This document shows positions 1 to 8,346 of a stretch of DNA of 64,000 bases, in pieces. Position 1 is the first letter of the stretch. Each line of letters begins with the position of its first letter. This stretch comes from Christiangramia sp. (lineage in GTDB: Bacteria > Bacteroidota > Bacteroidia > Flavobacteriales > Flavobacteriaceae). The stretch lies in assembly GCF_029937855.1 (NCBI RefSeq), contig NZ_JAPYPC010000001.1, forward strand, positions 9,275 to 73,274, in the 5' to 3' direction. The notes below the pieces were generated by a model. That model saw nothing but the letters and a program-made list of their open reading frames with translations. It made no database searches and was not told the DNA's origin. The position numbers were made by a program, and so were the translations under genes.

Positions 1-683
1 GTTCGTTGTTCAATTCTTTTCTCGTAATCTTTCCCTTGAAAAATTCTTTGCACAAAAATCCCAGGGATATGAATCTGGTTCGGGTCAAGCTCTCCGGGTT
101 CTACCAGTTCTTCTACTTCAGCTACGGTAACTTTCGCAGATCCGCACATTACAGGATTAAAATTCCTCGCGGTTCCTTTAAAAATTAAATTTCCTGCCCT
201 ATCCCCTTTCCAGGCTTTTACAAAGGCAAAGTCGGCTTTAAAAGCTTCTTCCAGCACATACATTTTACCATCAAATTCCCTGGTTTCCTTTCCCTGGGCT
301 ACTTCGGTACCGTAACCGGCAGGTGTATAGATTGCGGGAAAGCCCTGTTGTGCAGCCTGACATCGAGCAGCCAGGGTTCCCTGCGGAATCAATTCCACAT
401 CAAGCTCCCCGCTTAACATCTGCTTTTCAAAAATGGCGTTCTCACCTACATAAGAAGACACCATCTTATCAATTTGTTTTTTATGAAGTAATTGTCCAAG
501 GCCAAAATCGTCTACCCCGGCATTATTAGAAATACAGGTAAGCTTTTTAACATTAAGACGAACAAGTTCGGAAATGGCATTTTCAGGAATTCCGGACAAC
601 CCGAAACCGCCAAGCATAAAAGTCATTCCGTCCTCAACGCCTTTTAAAGCATCCTGTACATTATCAACCGTTTTTATGATCAT
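1..683 (-). CDS. scoA: 3-oxoacid CoA-transferase subunit A (partial, C-terminus off window)
   Basis: This is the A subunit of a family I CoA transferase (succinyl-CoA:3-ketoacid type), which moves CoA between succinyl-CoA and acetoacetate in the cytoplasm. Reading from the ATG at 683 gives 227 codons with no stop before the window edge. The family signature, Asp-Gly followed by hydrophobics and GGFGLSGIP, is at residues 18-33, and conserved stretches such as [14 protein letters not shown] and [13 protein letters not shown] follow. The family is about 233 residues long, so only a few C-terminal residues should be missing. The B subunit usually follows directly and would lie beyond the left edge. 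The acyl-acceptor specificity cannot be fixed from sequence alone. Confidence 0.9.
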   Translation of the reverse strand, partial: MIIKTVDNVQDALKGVEDGMTFMLGGFGLSGIPENAISELVRLNVKKLTCISNNAGVDDFGLGQLLHKKQIDKMVSSYVGENAIFEKQMLSGELDVELIPQGTLAARCQAAQQGFPAIYTPAGYGTEVAQGKETREFDGKMYVLEEAFKADFAFVKAWKGDRAGNLIFKGTARNFNPVMCGSAKVTVAEVEELVEPGELDPNQIHIPGIFVQRIFQGKDYEKRIEQR

Positions 684-790
684 TTTTTCAGAATTTTACC
701 CGAAAATACGAAAATAAAAATGTGGTCACAACGAAAGATGGTCGCGAAATATATTATAGATAAAAATACGTGTTGATTTTTGTGAAAACC

Positions 791-3103
791 CTAAAAATCG
801 AGTTCATCTGGCACCGAATCATCAGAATTCTGATCAGCAGCATAATTAGCACAATTCACTTCGATACTTAAATTTTCAGGACGTTCAAAACCTTCTTTGG
901 AGACCTTAAGCTCTTCATTGGCGTACACATCTTTCATATACATTCCCCAAATAGGCAGGGCCATAGTAGCTCCCTGGCCGTAAGTAATCGATGGAAAATG
1001 TACAGATCTGTCTTCAGCACCCACCCAGACTCCCGTGGCAAGATTCGGAACCATTCCAATAAACCAGCCATCACTCTGGTTTTGGGTAGTTCCCGTTTTC
1101 CCGGCAATTGGATTTTTAAAGTCATAGGGATATCCGGTTACAGCTCTTTCATAATCCTGCCTGCCCTTTGCCCAGGTACCTCTAAGACGAATGCCTGACC
1201 CGGTTTGAGTTACACCTTCCAGTAAACTAGTGGTCACATAAGCTGCTTCTTTGCTAAGCACATCACGGGTTTCGGGCACATGTTGATAAAGTACCGTACC
1301 ATTTTTATCTTCTATACGATTTACCAGTACAGGTTTTACATAAACCCCCTGGTTTGCAAACGTGCTGAAAGCAGAAACCATTTCGAATAAACTTAGATCT
1401 GCCGTACCCAACGCGATCGAAGGAACTTCCGGAATATTGGAAACATCTACTCCTAATTTTTCAGCCAGGTCAATTACCGGCCCAGGACCGGTTTTATCAA
1501 TAAGCCGTGCGGTAACCGTATTTACAGATTGCGCTAACGCGTCTTTAAGAGAAATCATTCCTTCATAACCGCCGTTACCGGCATTCTTTGGAGCCCAGTC
1601 ATTTTGATTGTTATGTTTTCCTGCTTCAATAGTAAATCTTGCTCTTGGTAATGTGTCACAAGGTGAAAATTTTAACTGGTCTATAGCCGTGGCATATACA
1701 AAGGGCTTAAAGGTTGAACCTACCTGTCTTTTCCCCTGTTTCACATGGTCATATTTAAAATGCTTAAAATTGGTACCTCCAACCCAGGCCTTTACTTCCC
1801 CTGTTTGAGGCACCATAGACATCATGCCGGCCTGAAGGAAGGATTTATAATAAAGAATGGAATCACGCGGAGTCATAACTGTATCTATGGTTCCTTTCCA
1901 GCTAAAAACACGCATTTCTGCATCTTCGGTAAAAGATTTCCTTATTTCTTCCTCAGATTTACCCTGAGCCTCCATTTTTCTCCACCTTTCAGAACGCTTC
2001 ATGGCACTTTCCACCAGGCTTTCCACTTCGGTTTTATCAATATCCCTAAAAGGCGCGGTAGAATTATTCTCATTCTGGCGGTCAAATTCCTTTTGAAGAT
2101 GAGAAATATGTCTTGTTACGGCATCTTCAGCGTATTCCTGCATTTTAGAATCGATGCTAGTGTAAATCTTTAGTCCGTCTCTAAAAAGGCTGTATTCACT
2201 TCCATCCGGCTTGGGATTTTCTTCGATCCATTCCCTCATGAATTTCTGAAGATATGCCCTGAAATAGGTAGCCATCCCTTCATCGTGGCCTTCGGGGGTA
2301 AAATCTATCTTCATAGGTAATTTCTGAAGGGAATCCATTTCCTGTTCAGAAATATAGCCGTTACGATTCATCTGCTCAAAAACCTGATTCCTCCTAGATT
2401 TAACCAGTTCTGGCCTTCTCATAGGATTGTATAATGCAGAATTCTTAAGCATCCCCACCAAAACCGCAGATTCTTCAATTTTTAAATCCCTCGGCTCTTT
2501 GTCAAAATATATTTTGGAAGCAGAACGAATCCCCACTGCCTGGTACACAAAATCATATTTATTAAAATACATCGTTATGATCTCTTCCTTGGTATATTGC
2601 CTTTCCAGCCTTGTAGAGATCACCCATTCCTTTATTTTCTGAAAAACTCTTTCAAAATTATTCTGTGCAACATCTTCGGTAAAAAGCTGTTTTGCCAACT
2701 GTTGGGTAATCGTGCTCGCACCACCTCTGGTTCCTAAATAAACCGCAGCCCTTACCGTTCCTTTTGCGTCTATTCCCGCATGCTGATAAAAACGCTCATC
2801 TTCAGTAGCTATTAATGCCTGCACCAGATGCTCGGGAAGGTCTTCATACTTTATGGGAGTCCTATTTTCGCTATAATATTTACCAAGGGTTTCGCCATCT
2901 GAAGAAAATATTTCCGTAGCCAGATTTGTTTCGGGGTTTTCCAGCTCTTCGAAAGTCGGCATTTTTCCAAATGCGCCCCATCCTGCGAGTAAGAAAACAA
3001 AGATGGCTATCAGAATTCCTATTCCGAATAGCGTCCAGAAGCCTACGATATATTTTCTATTGCTATGCGTAGGTTTCTCATTTTTTTTTGGTGTGCGAGC
3101 CAT
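791..3103 (-). CDS. Penicillin-binding protein 1A, bifunctional transglycosylase/transpeptidase
   Basis: A class A PBP of 770 aa that polymerises and crosslinks peptidoglycan at the inner membrane. A short basic N-terminus is followed by one membrane helix at about residues 18-42. The GT51 glycosyltransferase domain carries the EDERFYQHAG motif with catalytic Glu101 and the GASTITQQLAKQL motif near 128-140. The transpeptidase domain has all three motifs: STFK at 463-466, SVN at 526-528 and KTG at 669-671. A roughly 100-residue charged insertion (about 325-420) sits before the transpeptidase part. It lies 15 bp downstream of gldH and probably shares its transcript. The C-terminal 30 residues are acidic and low in complexity. 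Confidence 0.95.
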   Translation of the reverse strand: MARTPKKNEKPTHSNRKYIVGFWTLFGIGILIAIFVFLLAGWGAFGKMPTFEELENPETNLATEIFSSDGETLGKYYSENRTPIKYEDLPEHLVQALIATEDERFYQHAGIDAKGTVRAAVYLGTRGGASTITQQLAKQLFTEDVAQNNFERVFQKIKEWVISTRLERQYTKEEIITMYFNKYDFVYQAVGIRSASKIYFDKEPRDLKIEESAVLVGMLKNSALYNPMRRPELVKSRRNQVFEQMNRNGYISEQEMDSLQKLPMKIDFTPEGHDEGMATYFRAYLQKFMREWIEENPKPDGSEYSLFRDGLKIYTSIDSKMQEYAEDAVTRHISHLQKEFDRQNENNSTAPFRDIDKTEVESLVESAMKRSERWRKMEAQGKSEEEIRKSFTEDAEMRVFSWKGTIDTVMTPRDSILYYKSFLQAGMMSMVPQTGEVKAWVGGTNFKHFKYDHVKQGKRQVGSTFKPFVYATAIDQLKFSPCDTLPRARFTIEAGKHNNQNDWAPKNAGNGGYEGMISLKDALAQSVNTVTARLIDKTGPGPVIDLAEKLGVDVSNIPEVPSIALGTADLSLFEMVSAFSTFANQGVYVKPVLVNRIEDKNGTVLYQHVPETRDVLSKEAAYVTTSLLEGVTQTGSGIRLRGTWAKGRQDYERAVTGYPYDFKNPIAGKTGTTQNQSDGWFIGMVPNLATGVWVGAEDRSVHFPSITYGQGATMALPIWGMYMKDVYANEELKVSKEGFERPENLSIEVNCANYAADQNSDDSVPDELDF

Positions 3104-3118
3104 TTTATATCACGAAAA

Positions 3119-3607
3119 TTAATTGTCACTTTTCTCTATACGGAATCCAACATCGGTGATTCCTTCTAATTCCTGAATTCCGTCTACTTCCCCATTCTTA
3201 CGCATCGCCTGCTGGATACTTACTTTGTAGGTTCCGGACTCCTCGAATTTTACATTTTCCTTATACCAGAGTTTATTCTCCTTTACATCACCAAAACCTG
3301 TGCCGAGCCATTCGCCGTCTGGTTTGGTCATTTTATATTCCAGGGTATCGCTTATCACCTTTCCCTGCGGAAATTTTATCTCAGTGATCAGGAACAAATT
3401 GCTATACTGATATTCGTTGTTGTTCCTCACATTGATAAATAAGTCATATACCTGTGTGGAATCTATATTTTTCAATTCAAAATTAACCAGGGAATCTTTA
3501 TGCCATCCACTTAAAGATTCATATTCATCATAAACCCGATCACGGTCACAGGATGAAAAGATGACTATTACTAAAATCAAAGAAGAAACAGCTAAGGCAC
3601 TACGCAT
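3119..3607 (-). CDS. gldH: Gliding motility lipoprotein GldH
   Basis: A 162-residue lipoprotein with a signal peptide and lipobox ending at Cys20 (VIFSSC), so it is expected to be membrane anchored and periplasm-facing. GldH is a Bacteroidota lipoprotein needed for gliding and, directly or indirectly, for surface protein secretion in Flavobacterium; its biochemical role is unknown. I use the ATG at 3607 rather than the in-frame ATG at 3724, because the upstream extension is basic, lies inside the PSP1-family gene and would bury the signal peptide. With this start the gene overlaps the preceding stop by 8 bp, a typical translational coupling. The order PSP1 - gldH - PBP1A suggests one operon. 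Confidence 0.85.
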   Translation of the reverse strand: MRSALAVSSLILVIVIFSSCDRDRVYDEYESLSGWHKDSLVNFELKNIDSTQVYDLFINVRNNNEYQYSNLFLITEIKFPQGKVISDTLEYKMTKPDGEWLGTGFGDVKENKLWYKENVKFEESGTYKVSIQQAMRKNGEVDGIQELEGITDVGFRIEKSDN

Positions 3608-4781
3608 TTTTAGACTTTGAAGTATTTCCTTTACGTTTTTTCCTTTTCTTATTCTTATTGTTCCTTCGCTTATGATGCTGCTTTGGCTTATCAAATCTGG
3701 TAAGGCTGTCTTCGCCAATTCCATTATTGAAACTTTTCTTATCGCTTTCTTCCAGTTGAAGATCTAAGGCATATTCCTCCAGGCTTCCAACCGATTCGTC
3801 CTTCTTATTTTTAGCGATTATTTTATTCGCCTGTTCCGGTGTAAGGGTATGCCAGTTCATCCATTCCCCTTCATAGGCATACCAAAGAAGGCCTTTAAAA
3901 ATGTCGATTTTCTGACAAACGGCTGTTCCCTTCTTCGTCTTTAACTTAACGTCGCTTTTTGGAAAAGATTTTAATGCTTCCAGATAAGTATCCAATTCGT
4001 AGTTTAAACAGCATTTTAATTTACCGCATTGCCCCGCTAATTTCTGCGGATTCAAAGATAATTGCTGATATCTGGCTGCTGAAGTACTTACCGATCTAAA
4101 GTCTGTTAACCAGGTAGAACAGCATAATTCACGACCACAGGAACCAATCCCTCCCAGTCTTGCAGCTTCCTGACGAAGGCCAATTTGCTTCATTTCAATA
4201 CGTGTATTGAATTCACGCGCAAATTCCTTGATCAATTGCCTAAAATCTACACGATCTTCAGCCGTATAATAAAAAGTACATTTTGAAGCATCTCCCTGAA
4301 ATTCAATATCACTGATTTTCATACTGAGTTTCAGCCTGATGGCGATCTGTCTCGAGCGTTGTTTGATCTTTTCTTCCCGGTCACGGGCTTCCTGCCAAAC
4401 ATCAATATCTTTTTGAGAAGCTTTTCTATAGATCTTTAAAATTTCCGGGGAATCAGGGTCTTCCTTTTTCTTCTTCATCTGAACCCTCACCAGTTCCCCG
4501 GTAAGACTTACGATCCCAATATCATGACCCGGACTGGCTTCTGTAGCCACCACGTCACCGATACTCAAACTTAAGTTTTCAGTATTTTTAAAGAAATGTT
4601 TACGACCGTTCTTAAAACGGACTTCAACAAAATTGAAAGGTTCTGCACCTCCCGGAAGAGACATATTTGAAAGCCAGTCGAAAACGGTGAGTTTATTACA
4701 CCCATCGGTTCCACAGGTTCCATTATTCTTACATCCTTTTGGCTGACCGTCTTTGCCGGTCGAGCAACTTGTGCAAGCCAT
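3600..4781 (-). CDS. PSP1 domain protein, RicT/YaaT-like
   Basis: A 393-aa cytoplasmic protein with a PSP1 domain. The best known relative is B. subtilis RicT (YaaT), part of an Fe-S-containing complex affecting RNA processing and development. Here the N-terminus is unusually Cys-rich (Cys 3, 6, 17, 23 and 28), and two more clusters occur in the body (GSCGRELCC and GQCGKLKCC), consistent with metal or Fe-S binding. The last 40 residues are extremely Lys/Arg/Asn-rich, suggesting nucleic-acid contact. It is the first gene of a probable operon with gldH and PBP1A. The function in Bacteroidota is not established; the RicT analogy is inference from the domain. Confidence 0.85.
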   Translation of the reverse strand: MACTSCSTGKDGQPKGCKNNGTCGTDGCNKLTVFDWLSNMSLPGGAEPFNFVEVRFKNGRKHFFKNTENLSLSIGDVVATEASPGHDIGIVSLTGELVRVQMKKKKEDPDSPEILKIYRKASQKDIDVWQEARDREEKIKQRSRQIAIRLKLSMKISDIEFQGDASKCTFYYTAEDRVDFRQLIKEFAREFNTRIEMKQIGLRQEAARLGGIGSCGRELCCSTWLTDFRSVSTSAARYQQLSLNPQKLAGQCGKLKCCLNYELDTYLEALKSFPKSDVKLKTKKGTAVCQKIDIFKGLLWYAYEGEWMNWHTLTPEQANKIIAKNKKDESVGSLEEYALDLQLEESDKKSFNNGIGEDSLTRFDKPKQHHKRRNNKNKKRKKRKGNTSKSKNA

Positions 4782-4987
4782 ATATTATATATATTGAGGA
4801 AGTCGCTTTTGTACATTTATAAACATCATTCTGTCCCGCCCATTGGCGTTTTTGCAGAATCTCCTTCATCTTCATTGGCAATTTTTCAGCCTAACGTACA
4901 TTTTTAAAGCTCCTTCTTGAGGTTCATAAAAAATTTTCAACGTAAATATACCAATATTAATTGGCACCACCATTTTAGAAAAGAAAC

Positions 4988-6019
4988 CTATTGCTTAAAT
5001 CGTAAAACCTCAGACCTTCCTTTTTTAAAGATCTTGTTACTTGCGCCTTTACCTTTGCGAAGCGCTTTTTGCTCTTCATAAGGCAAAGCCGCTATCTCCT
5101 TACAATTATCTGAACAACAATCATTCATTTTTTCAGCACATTCTTCACACTGAATAAAAAGTAAGTGACATGCTTCATTTGCGCAATTTACGTGTGTATC
5201 ACAAGCTTTTCCGCATTGATGACATTGCGCGATCACATCTTCTGAAATTCTTTCAGCACGACGATGATCAAATACGAAGTTTTTACCAATAAATTTATTT
5301 TCAAGCTTTTGTTTTTCTACCTGCCGGGTATATTCAATAATCCCTCCTTCAAGCTGAAAAACATTCTTAAACCCGCGATGTTTGTAATAAGCACTGGCTT
5401 TCTCACATCTAATTCCGCCGGTACAATACATCACCAGGTTCTTATCTTCCTTATGCTCCTTAAGATCTTTCTCTATGATAGGCAACGAATCGCGAAAAGT
5501 ATCTACATCTGGAGTGATCGCTCCCTGAAAATGCCCAATTTCACTCTCATAGTGATTTCGCATATCTACCAGCACCGTATTAGGATCATTAATCAATTCG
5601 TTAAATTTCAAAGCATCCACATGAATACCTTTATTAGTAACATCAAAAGTATCGTCATTCAAACCATCAGCAACGATCTTATTTCTCACCTTTACTTTTA
5701 ATTTAAGGAAAGATTTGATATCGTGCTCAATAGCGATATTCAAACGAACATTTTCCAGAAAATAAATATTATCTATAAAGGCTTTGAATTCATTAAAACG
5801 TTTTGCGGGTACAGAAAGCTGGGCATTAATACCTTCATTAGCCACATAAATTCTTCCCAGAACGTCCATCTGGTCCCAGGCAATAAATAAATGATTCCTG
5901 AATAATTCGGGGTTTCCGATCTTTGCGTAAGCATAGAAAGAGAGCGTAAGCCTGTCTTCTCCGGCTTCTTCTAAAAGGGCTTCTCTTTCTTTAGCGCTCA
6001 ATTTATTGTACAGTTGCAT
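4988..6019 (-). CDS. trhO: tRNA uridine(34) hydroxylase TrhO, rhodanese family
   Basis: A 343-aa protein of the TrhO/YceA (UPF0176) family, which in E. coli and B. subtilis performs oxygen-dependent hydroxylation of tRNA U34 on the way to cmo5U/mo5U. The N-terminal ferredoxin-like domain (about 20-120) is followed by a rhodanese domain with the active loop CTGGIRCEKA, whose catalytic Cys is residue 199. The C-terminal part has many Cys/His pairs (CHQCGKAC, CEEC, CCSDNC) resembling a zinc-binding extension. A TAnnTTTG -7 element lies about 40 bp upstream. It is probably monocistronic. Confidence 0.9.
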   Translation of the reverse strand: MQLYNKLSAKEREALLEEAGEDRLTLSFYAYAKIGNPELFRNHLFIAWDQMDVLGRIYVANEGINAQLSVPAKRFNEFKAFIDNIYFLENVRLNIAIEHDIKSFLKLKVKVRNKIVADGLNDDTFDVTNKGIHVDALKFNELINDPNTVLVDMRNHYESEIGHFQGAITPDVDTFRDSLPIIEKDLKEHKEDKNLVMYCTGGIRCEKASAYYKHRGFKNVFQLEGGIIEYTRQVEKQKLENKFIGKNFVFDHRRAERISEDVIAQCHQCGKACDTHVNCANEACHLLFIQCEECAEKMNDCCSDNCKEIAALPYEEQKALRKGKGASNKIFKKGRSEVLRFKQ

Positions 6020-6056
6020 GCTATACCAATATTTTAAGTGTTAAAGAAAATTTTTG

Positions 6057-6064
6057 CAAAGATA
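6057..6064 (-). promoter_or_regulatory. Predicted -7 element (TATCTTTG) for trhO
   Basis: On the minus strand this reads TATCTTTG, an exact match to the Bacteroidota -7 consensus TAnnTTTG. It predicts a leader of about 35 nt before the trhO ATG at 6019. I see no convincing TTG -33 element at the usual 19-21 bp spacing. Confidence 0.5.
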
Positions 6065-6154
6065 CATTTTTCCATAAATAACCTAAAGCAATTAGGAAAG
6101 ATTACATCTCATCCAAATTTTTGGAATTATTCCATAAATCCTTCATAAGTTTTA

Positions 6155-6185
6155 TTGTATTGCAGCAAAACTTATCTTATTTTAG
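6155..6185 (+). promoter_or_regulatory. Predicted recA promoter (TTG - 20 bp - TATTTTAG)
   Basis: TTG at 6155-6157 and TATTTTAG at 6178-6185 are separated by 20 bp, matching the Bacteroidota -33/-7 layout with one mismatch (A for T) in the TTTG part. The expected start site is about 25 nt upstream of the recA ATG. I see no obvious LexA-type palindrome over it. Confidence 0.45.
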
Positions 6186-6216
6186 CACACCTTATTTCAT
6201 ATTATAAAACACATTA

Positions 6217-7230
6217 ATGAGCAACGATAAAGAAAAAGAAGCGAAATTAAAGGCGCTTAAGCTTACACTGGATAAGATGGATAAAACCTACGGAAAAGGT
6301 ACCGTCATGAAAATGAGTGACCAGGTTGTGGTAGATGTAGATGCTATTTCTACCGGTTCTTTAGGCCTTGATCTGGCCCTTGGTGTTGGAGGATATCCAA
6401 GAGGAAGGGTGATTGAGATTTACGGTCCTGAATCTTCAGGTAAAACAACCCTTACGTTGCATGCTATTGCTGAAGCTCAGAAAAAAGGGGGAATCGCTGC
6501 CTTTATTGATGCTGAACATGCCTTTGATAGATTTTATGCTGAAAAACTGGATGTAGATATAGATAATCTTATTATTTCGCAACCGGATAACGGGGAGCAG
6601 GCCCTTGAAATTACAGATAACCTGATCCGTTCCGGAGCGATTGATATTATTGTAATTGATTCAGTTGCCGCTCTTACTCCAAAAAGTGAGATCGAAGGGG
6701 AAATGGGGGATTCCAAAATGGGTCTTCATGCCAGACTAATGTCTCAGGCACTTAGAAAACTTACCTCCTCCATCAGCAAAACCAACTGTACGGTTATTTT
6801 CATTAATCAGTTAAGGGAAAAGATTGGTGTTATGTTCGGTAATCCAGAAACTACTACCGGTGGTAATGCTCTTAAATTTTACGCTTCGGTTAGACTGGAT
6901 ATTAGAAGATCTACCCAAATAAAAGATAGTTCTAACAATGTGATGGGGAATAAAACCCGCGTGAAAGTTGTAAAGAACAAAGTAGCACCGCCATTTAAAA
7001 CTGCTGAATTCGATATTATGTACGGAGAAGGTGTTTCCAAAATTGGAGAGATCATCGATATTGGCGTAGATTATGAGATCGTGAAAAAAAGCGGTTCATG
7101 GTTTAGTTATGAAGATACCAAACTGGGACAGGGACGTGATGCAGTTAAAATTTTACTGAAAGACAATCCAGATCTCATGGAGGAACTCGAAGAAAAGATC
7201 AAAAATGCGATTAAAGTCGCAAAAGAATAA
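6217..7230 (+). CDS. recA: Recombinase RecA
   Basis: RecA of 337 aa, the ATP-dependent strand-exchange protein for recombination and SOS repair, acting on single-stranded DNA in the cytoplasm. The Walker A loop GPESSGKT is at residues 70-77, the Walker B region reads [12 protein letters not shown], and the loop L2 area carries [19 protein letters not shown]. The Lys/Glu-rich tail after about 310 is typical. Length and all core motifs are normal and there is no intein. It stands alone between a predicted promoter and a strong intrinsic terminator. Confidence 0.98.
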   Translation: MSNDKEKEAKLKALKLTLDKMDKTYGKGTVMKMSDQVVVDVDAISTGSLGLDLALGVGGYPRGRVIEIYGPESSGKTTLTLHAIAEAQKKGGIAAFIDAEHAFDRFYAEKLDVDIDNLIISQPDNGEQALEITDNLIRSGAIDIIVIDSVAALTPKSEIEGEMGDSKMGLHARLMSQALRKLTSSISKTNCTVIFINQLREKIGVMFGNPETTTGGNALKFYASVRLDIRRSTQIKDSSNNVMGNKTRVKVVKNKVAPPFKTAEFDIMYGEGVSKIGEIIDIGVDYEIVKKSGSWFSYEDTKLGQGRDAVKILLKDNPDLMEELEEKIKNAIKVAKE

Positions 7231-7239
7231 ACCAGTAAG

Positions 7240-7264
7240 AATCCCCTTTCGGGGATTTTTTTTT
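7240..7264 (+). terminator. Rho-independent terminator of recA
   Basis: A perfect 7-bp stem, AATCCCC (7240-7246) with GGGGATT (7251-7257), loop TTTC, followed by a run of T. It begins 10 bp after the recA stop codon. Confidence 0.9.
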
Positions 7265-7321
7265 GCTTTGTACGCAACCATTCCAGTTAAAATGCATCTA
7301 TAGTACAAACGCAAATATTTT

Positions 7322-7771
7322 ATGAAAAGACTGATTTTCGCCATAATGGCTTTGATTATGATGAGTAGCTGTTCTATAGATGACGACGCATCGAACACTA
7401 CCTATGAGTTGGCAGAAATTACCGGAAATGACCTGCCTGATAATTTTATACTTGGTGAAACTTATGCTGTAAATGTGGAATATACCCTGCCTTCCGCTTG
7501 CAACTCGTTTGCAAGATTAGATGCGAGCAGAGGGGGTTTAGCTGGCAACGAGAAAAGACAAATATATGTGGGTATAGTTTCTGTATTTAACGATGCTAAT
7601 AATTGTGACCCAAATACACCCGGGGCAGAAGGCTCAAGTAATTTTTCTATTACAATAGATGAAACTGAAGATTATACCTTTTATTTTTGGACCGGGACAG
7701 ATAGTAATAATGAGCCTATATATTCAGAAATAGTTGTTCCCGTTCAGGATCAAGTTTCTTCTGAAAATTAA
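7322..7771 (+). CDS. Putative surface lipoprotein, function unknown
   Basis: A 149-aa lipoprotein. The signal peptide ends in the lipobox MSSC with Cys17, followed directly by SIDDDASN. An acidic stretch just after the lipid-bearing Cys resembles the lipoprotein export signal described in Capnocytophaga and Flavobacterium, so display on the outer leaflet is plausible. The mature part has two further Cys that could form a disulfide, a predicted all-beta character, and no family I recognise. It lies between recA and a sigma-factor gene, 29 bp upstream of the latter, so co-transcription is possible. Gene assignment is solid; function is not. Confidence 0.75.
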   Translation: MKRLIFAIMALIMMSSCSIDDDASNTTYELAEITGNDLPDNFILGETYAVNVEYTLPSACNSFARLDASRGGLAGNEKRQIYVGIVSVFNDANNCDPNTPGAEGSSNFSITIDETEDYTFYFWTGTDSNNEPIYSEIVVPVQDQVSSEN

Positions 7772-7800
7772 AATTGAAGTGAAATAAAATAAAGATTTTT

Positions 7801-8346
7801 GTGGGTTTAAAAGACCTCATTCGCCGGTGTAAAAAAAATGATAGGGGTGCACAGGAGGAGCTTTATCGCATATATGCGGCAAAGCTTTTTGGTGTTTGCC
7901 TGAAGTATTCAGGAAATTACCAACAGGCGGAAGATAACCTACAGGATGGATTTGTAACCATCTTCGATAAAATCGTTCAATATAAAGATGAAGGCTCTTT
8001 TGAAGGCTGGATGAAACGTATTTTAATCAATACCGCCTTACAAAAGCACAGACAGCAAAAAGTATACGGCATCACTAATGAAGATCGCCTGCAGGAAGAA
8101 GAGGCTGAAGTAGAAACAGAAGAGCTTTCAGTGGATTTTCTACTAGCCTGTATTCACAGTCTGCCGGACAGATATCGGCAGGTTTTCAGCATGTATGCCA
8201 TGGATGGTTATTCTCATCGAGAAATTGCCGACCAGTTAAATATATCTGAAGGAACCTCAAAGTCTAATCTTGCCAGGGCAAGAATGGCTTTAAGAGAAAA
8301 AATAGAAAAAGAGAATATAAACAGAAATTCGGCTCAATCGTCATGA
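7801..8346 (+). CDS. ECF-type RNA polymerase sigma factor
   Basis: A 181-aa sigma-70 family protein of the two-domain ECF type. Region 2 covers about residues 10-75 (YRIYAAKLFGVCLKY through WMKRILINTAL). Region 4 covers about 112-165 and contains the helix-turn-helix SHREIADQLNISEGTSKSNL. A 30-residue Glu-rich linker separates them. The start is a GTG at 7801; no in-frame ATG gives an intact region 2. The gene overlaps the next one by 4 bp (ATGA), so the two are translationally coupled. That neighbour has the features of a membrane-bound sigma-factor partner. The stimulus and regulon are unknown. Confidence 0.9.
   Translation: MGLKDLIRRCKKNDRGAQEELYRIYAAKLFGVCLKYSGNYQQAEDNLQDGFVTIFDKIVQYKDEGSFEGWMKRILINTALQKHRQQKVYGITNEDRLQEEEAEVETEELSVDFLLACIHSLPDRYRQVFSMYAMDGYSHREIADQLNISEGTSKSNLARARMALREKIEKENINRNSAQSS

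Noticed and set aside
1745-2173. Plus-strand 142-codon open frame opposite PBP1A
   Set aside because: It lies wholly within the well-supported PBP1A gene on the other strand, lacks any family resemblance and has the irregular composition of an antisense frame.
4785-4890. Short minus-strand frame upstream of the PSP1-type gene (about 48 codons)
   Set aside because: No -7 element and no recognised family; partly overlaps the start region of the real gene.
7794-7801. GATTTTTG as a -7 element for the sigma-factor gene
   Set aside because: It lacks the leading TA and overlaps the GTG start itself, so transcription would begin inside the coding region.
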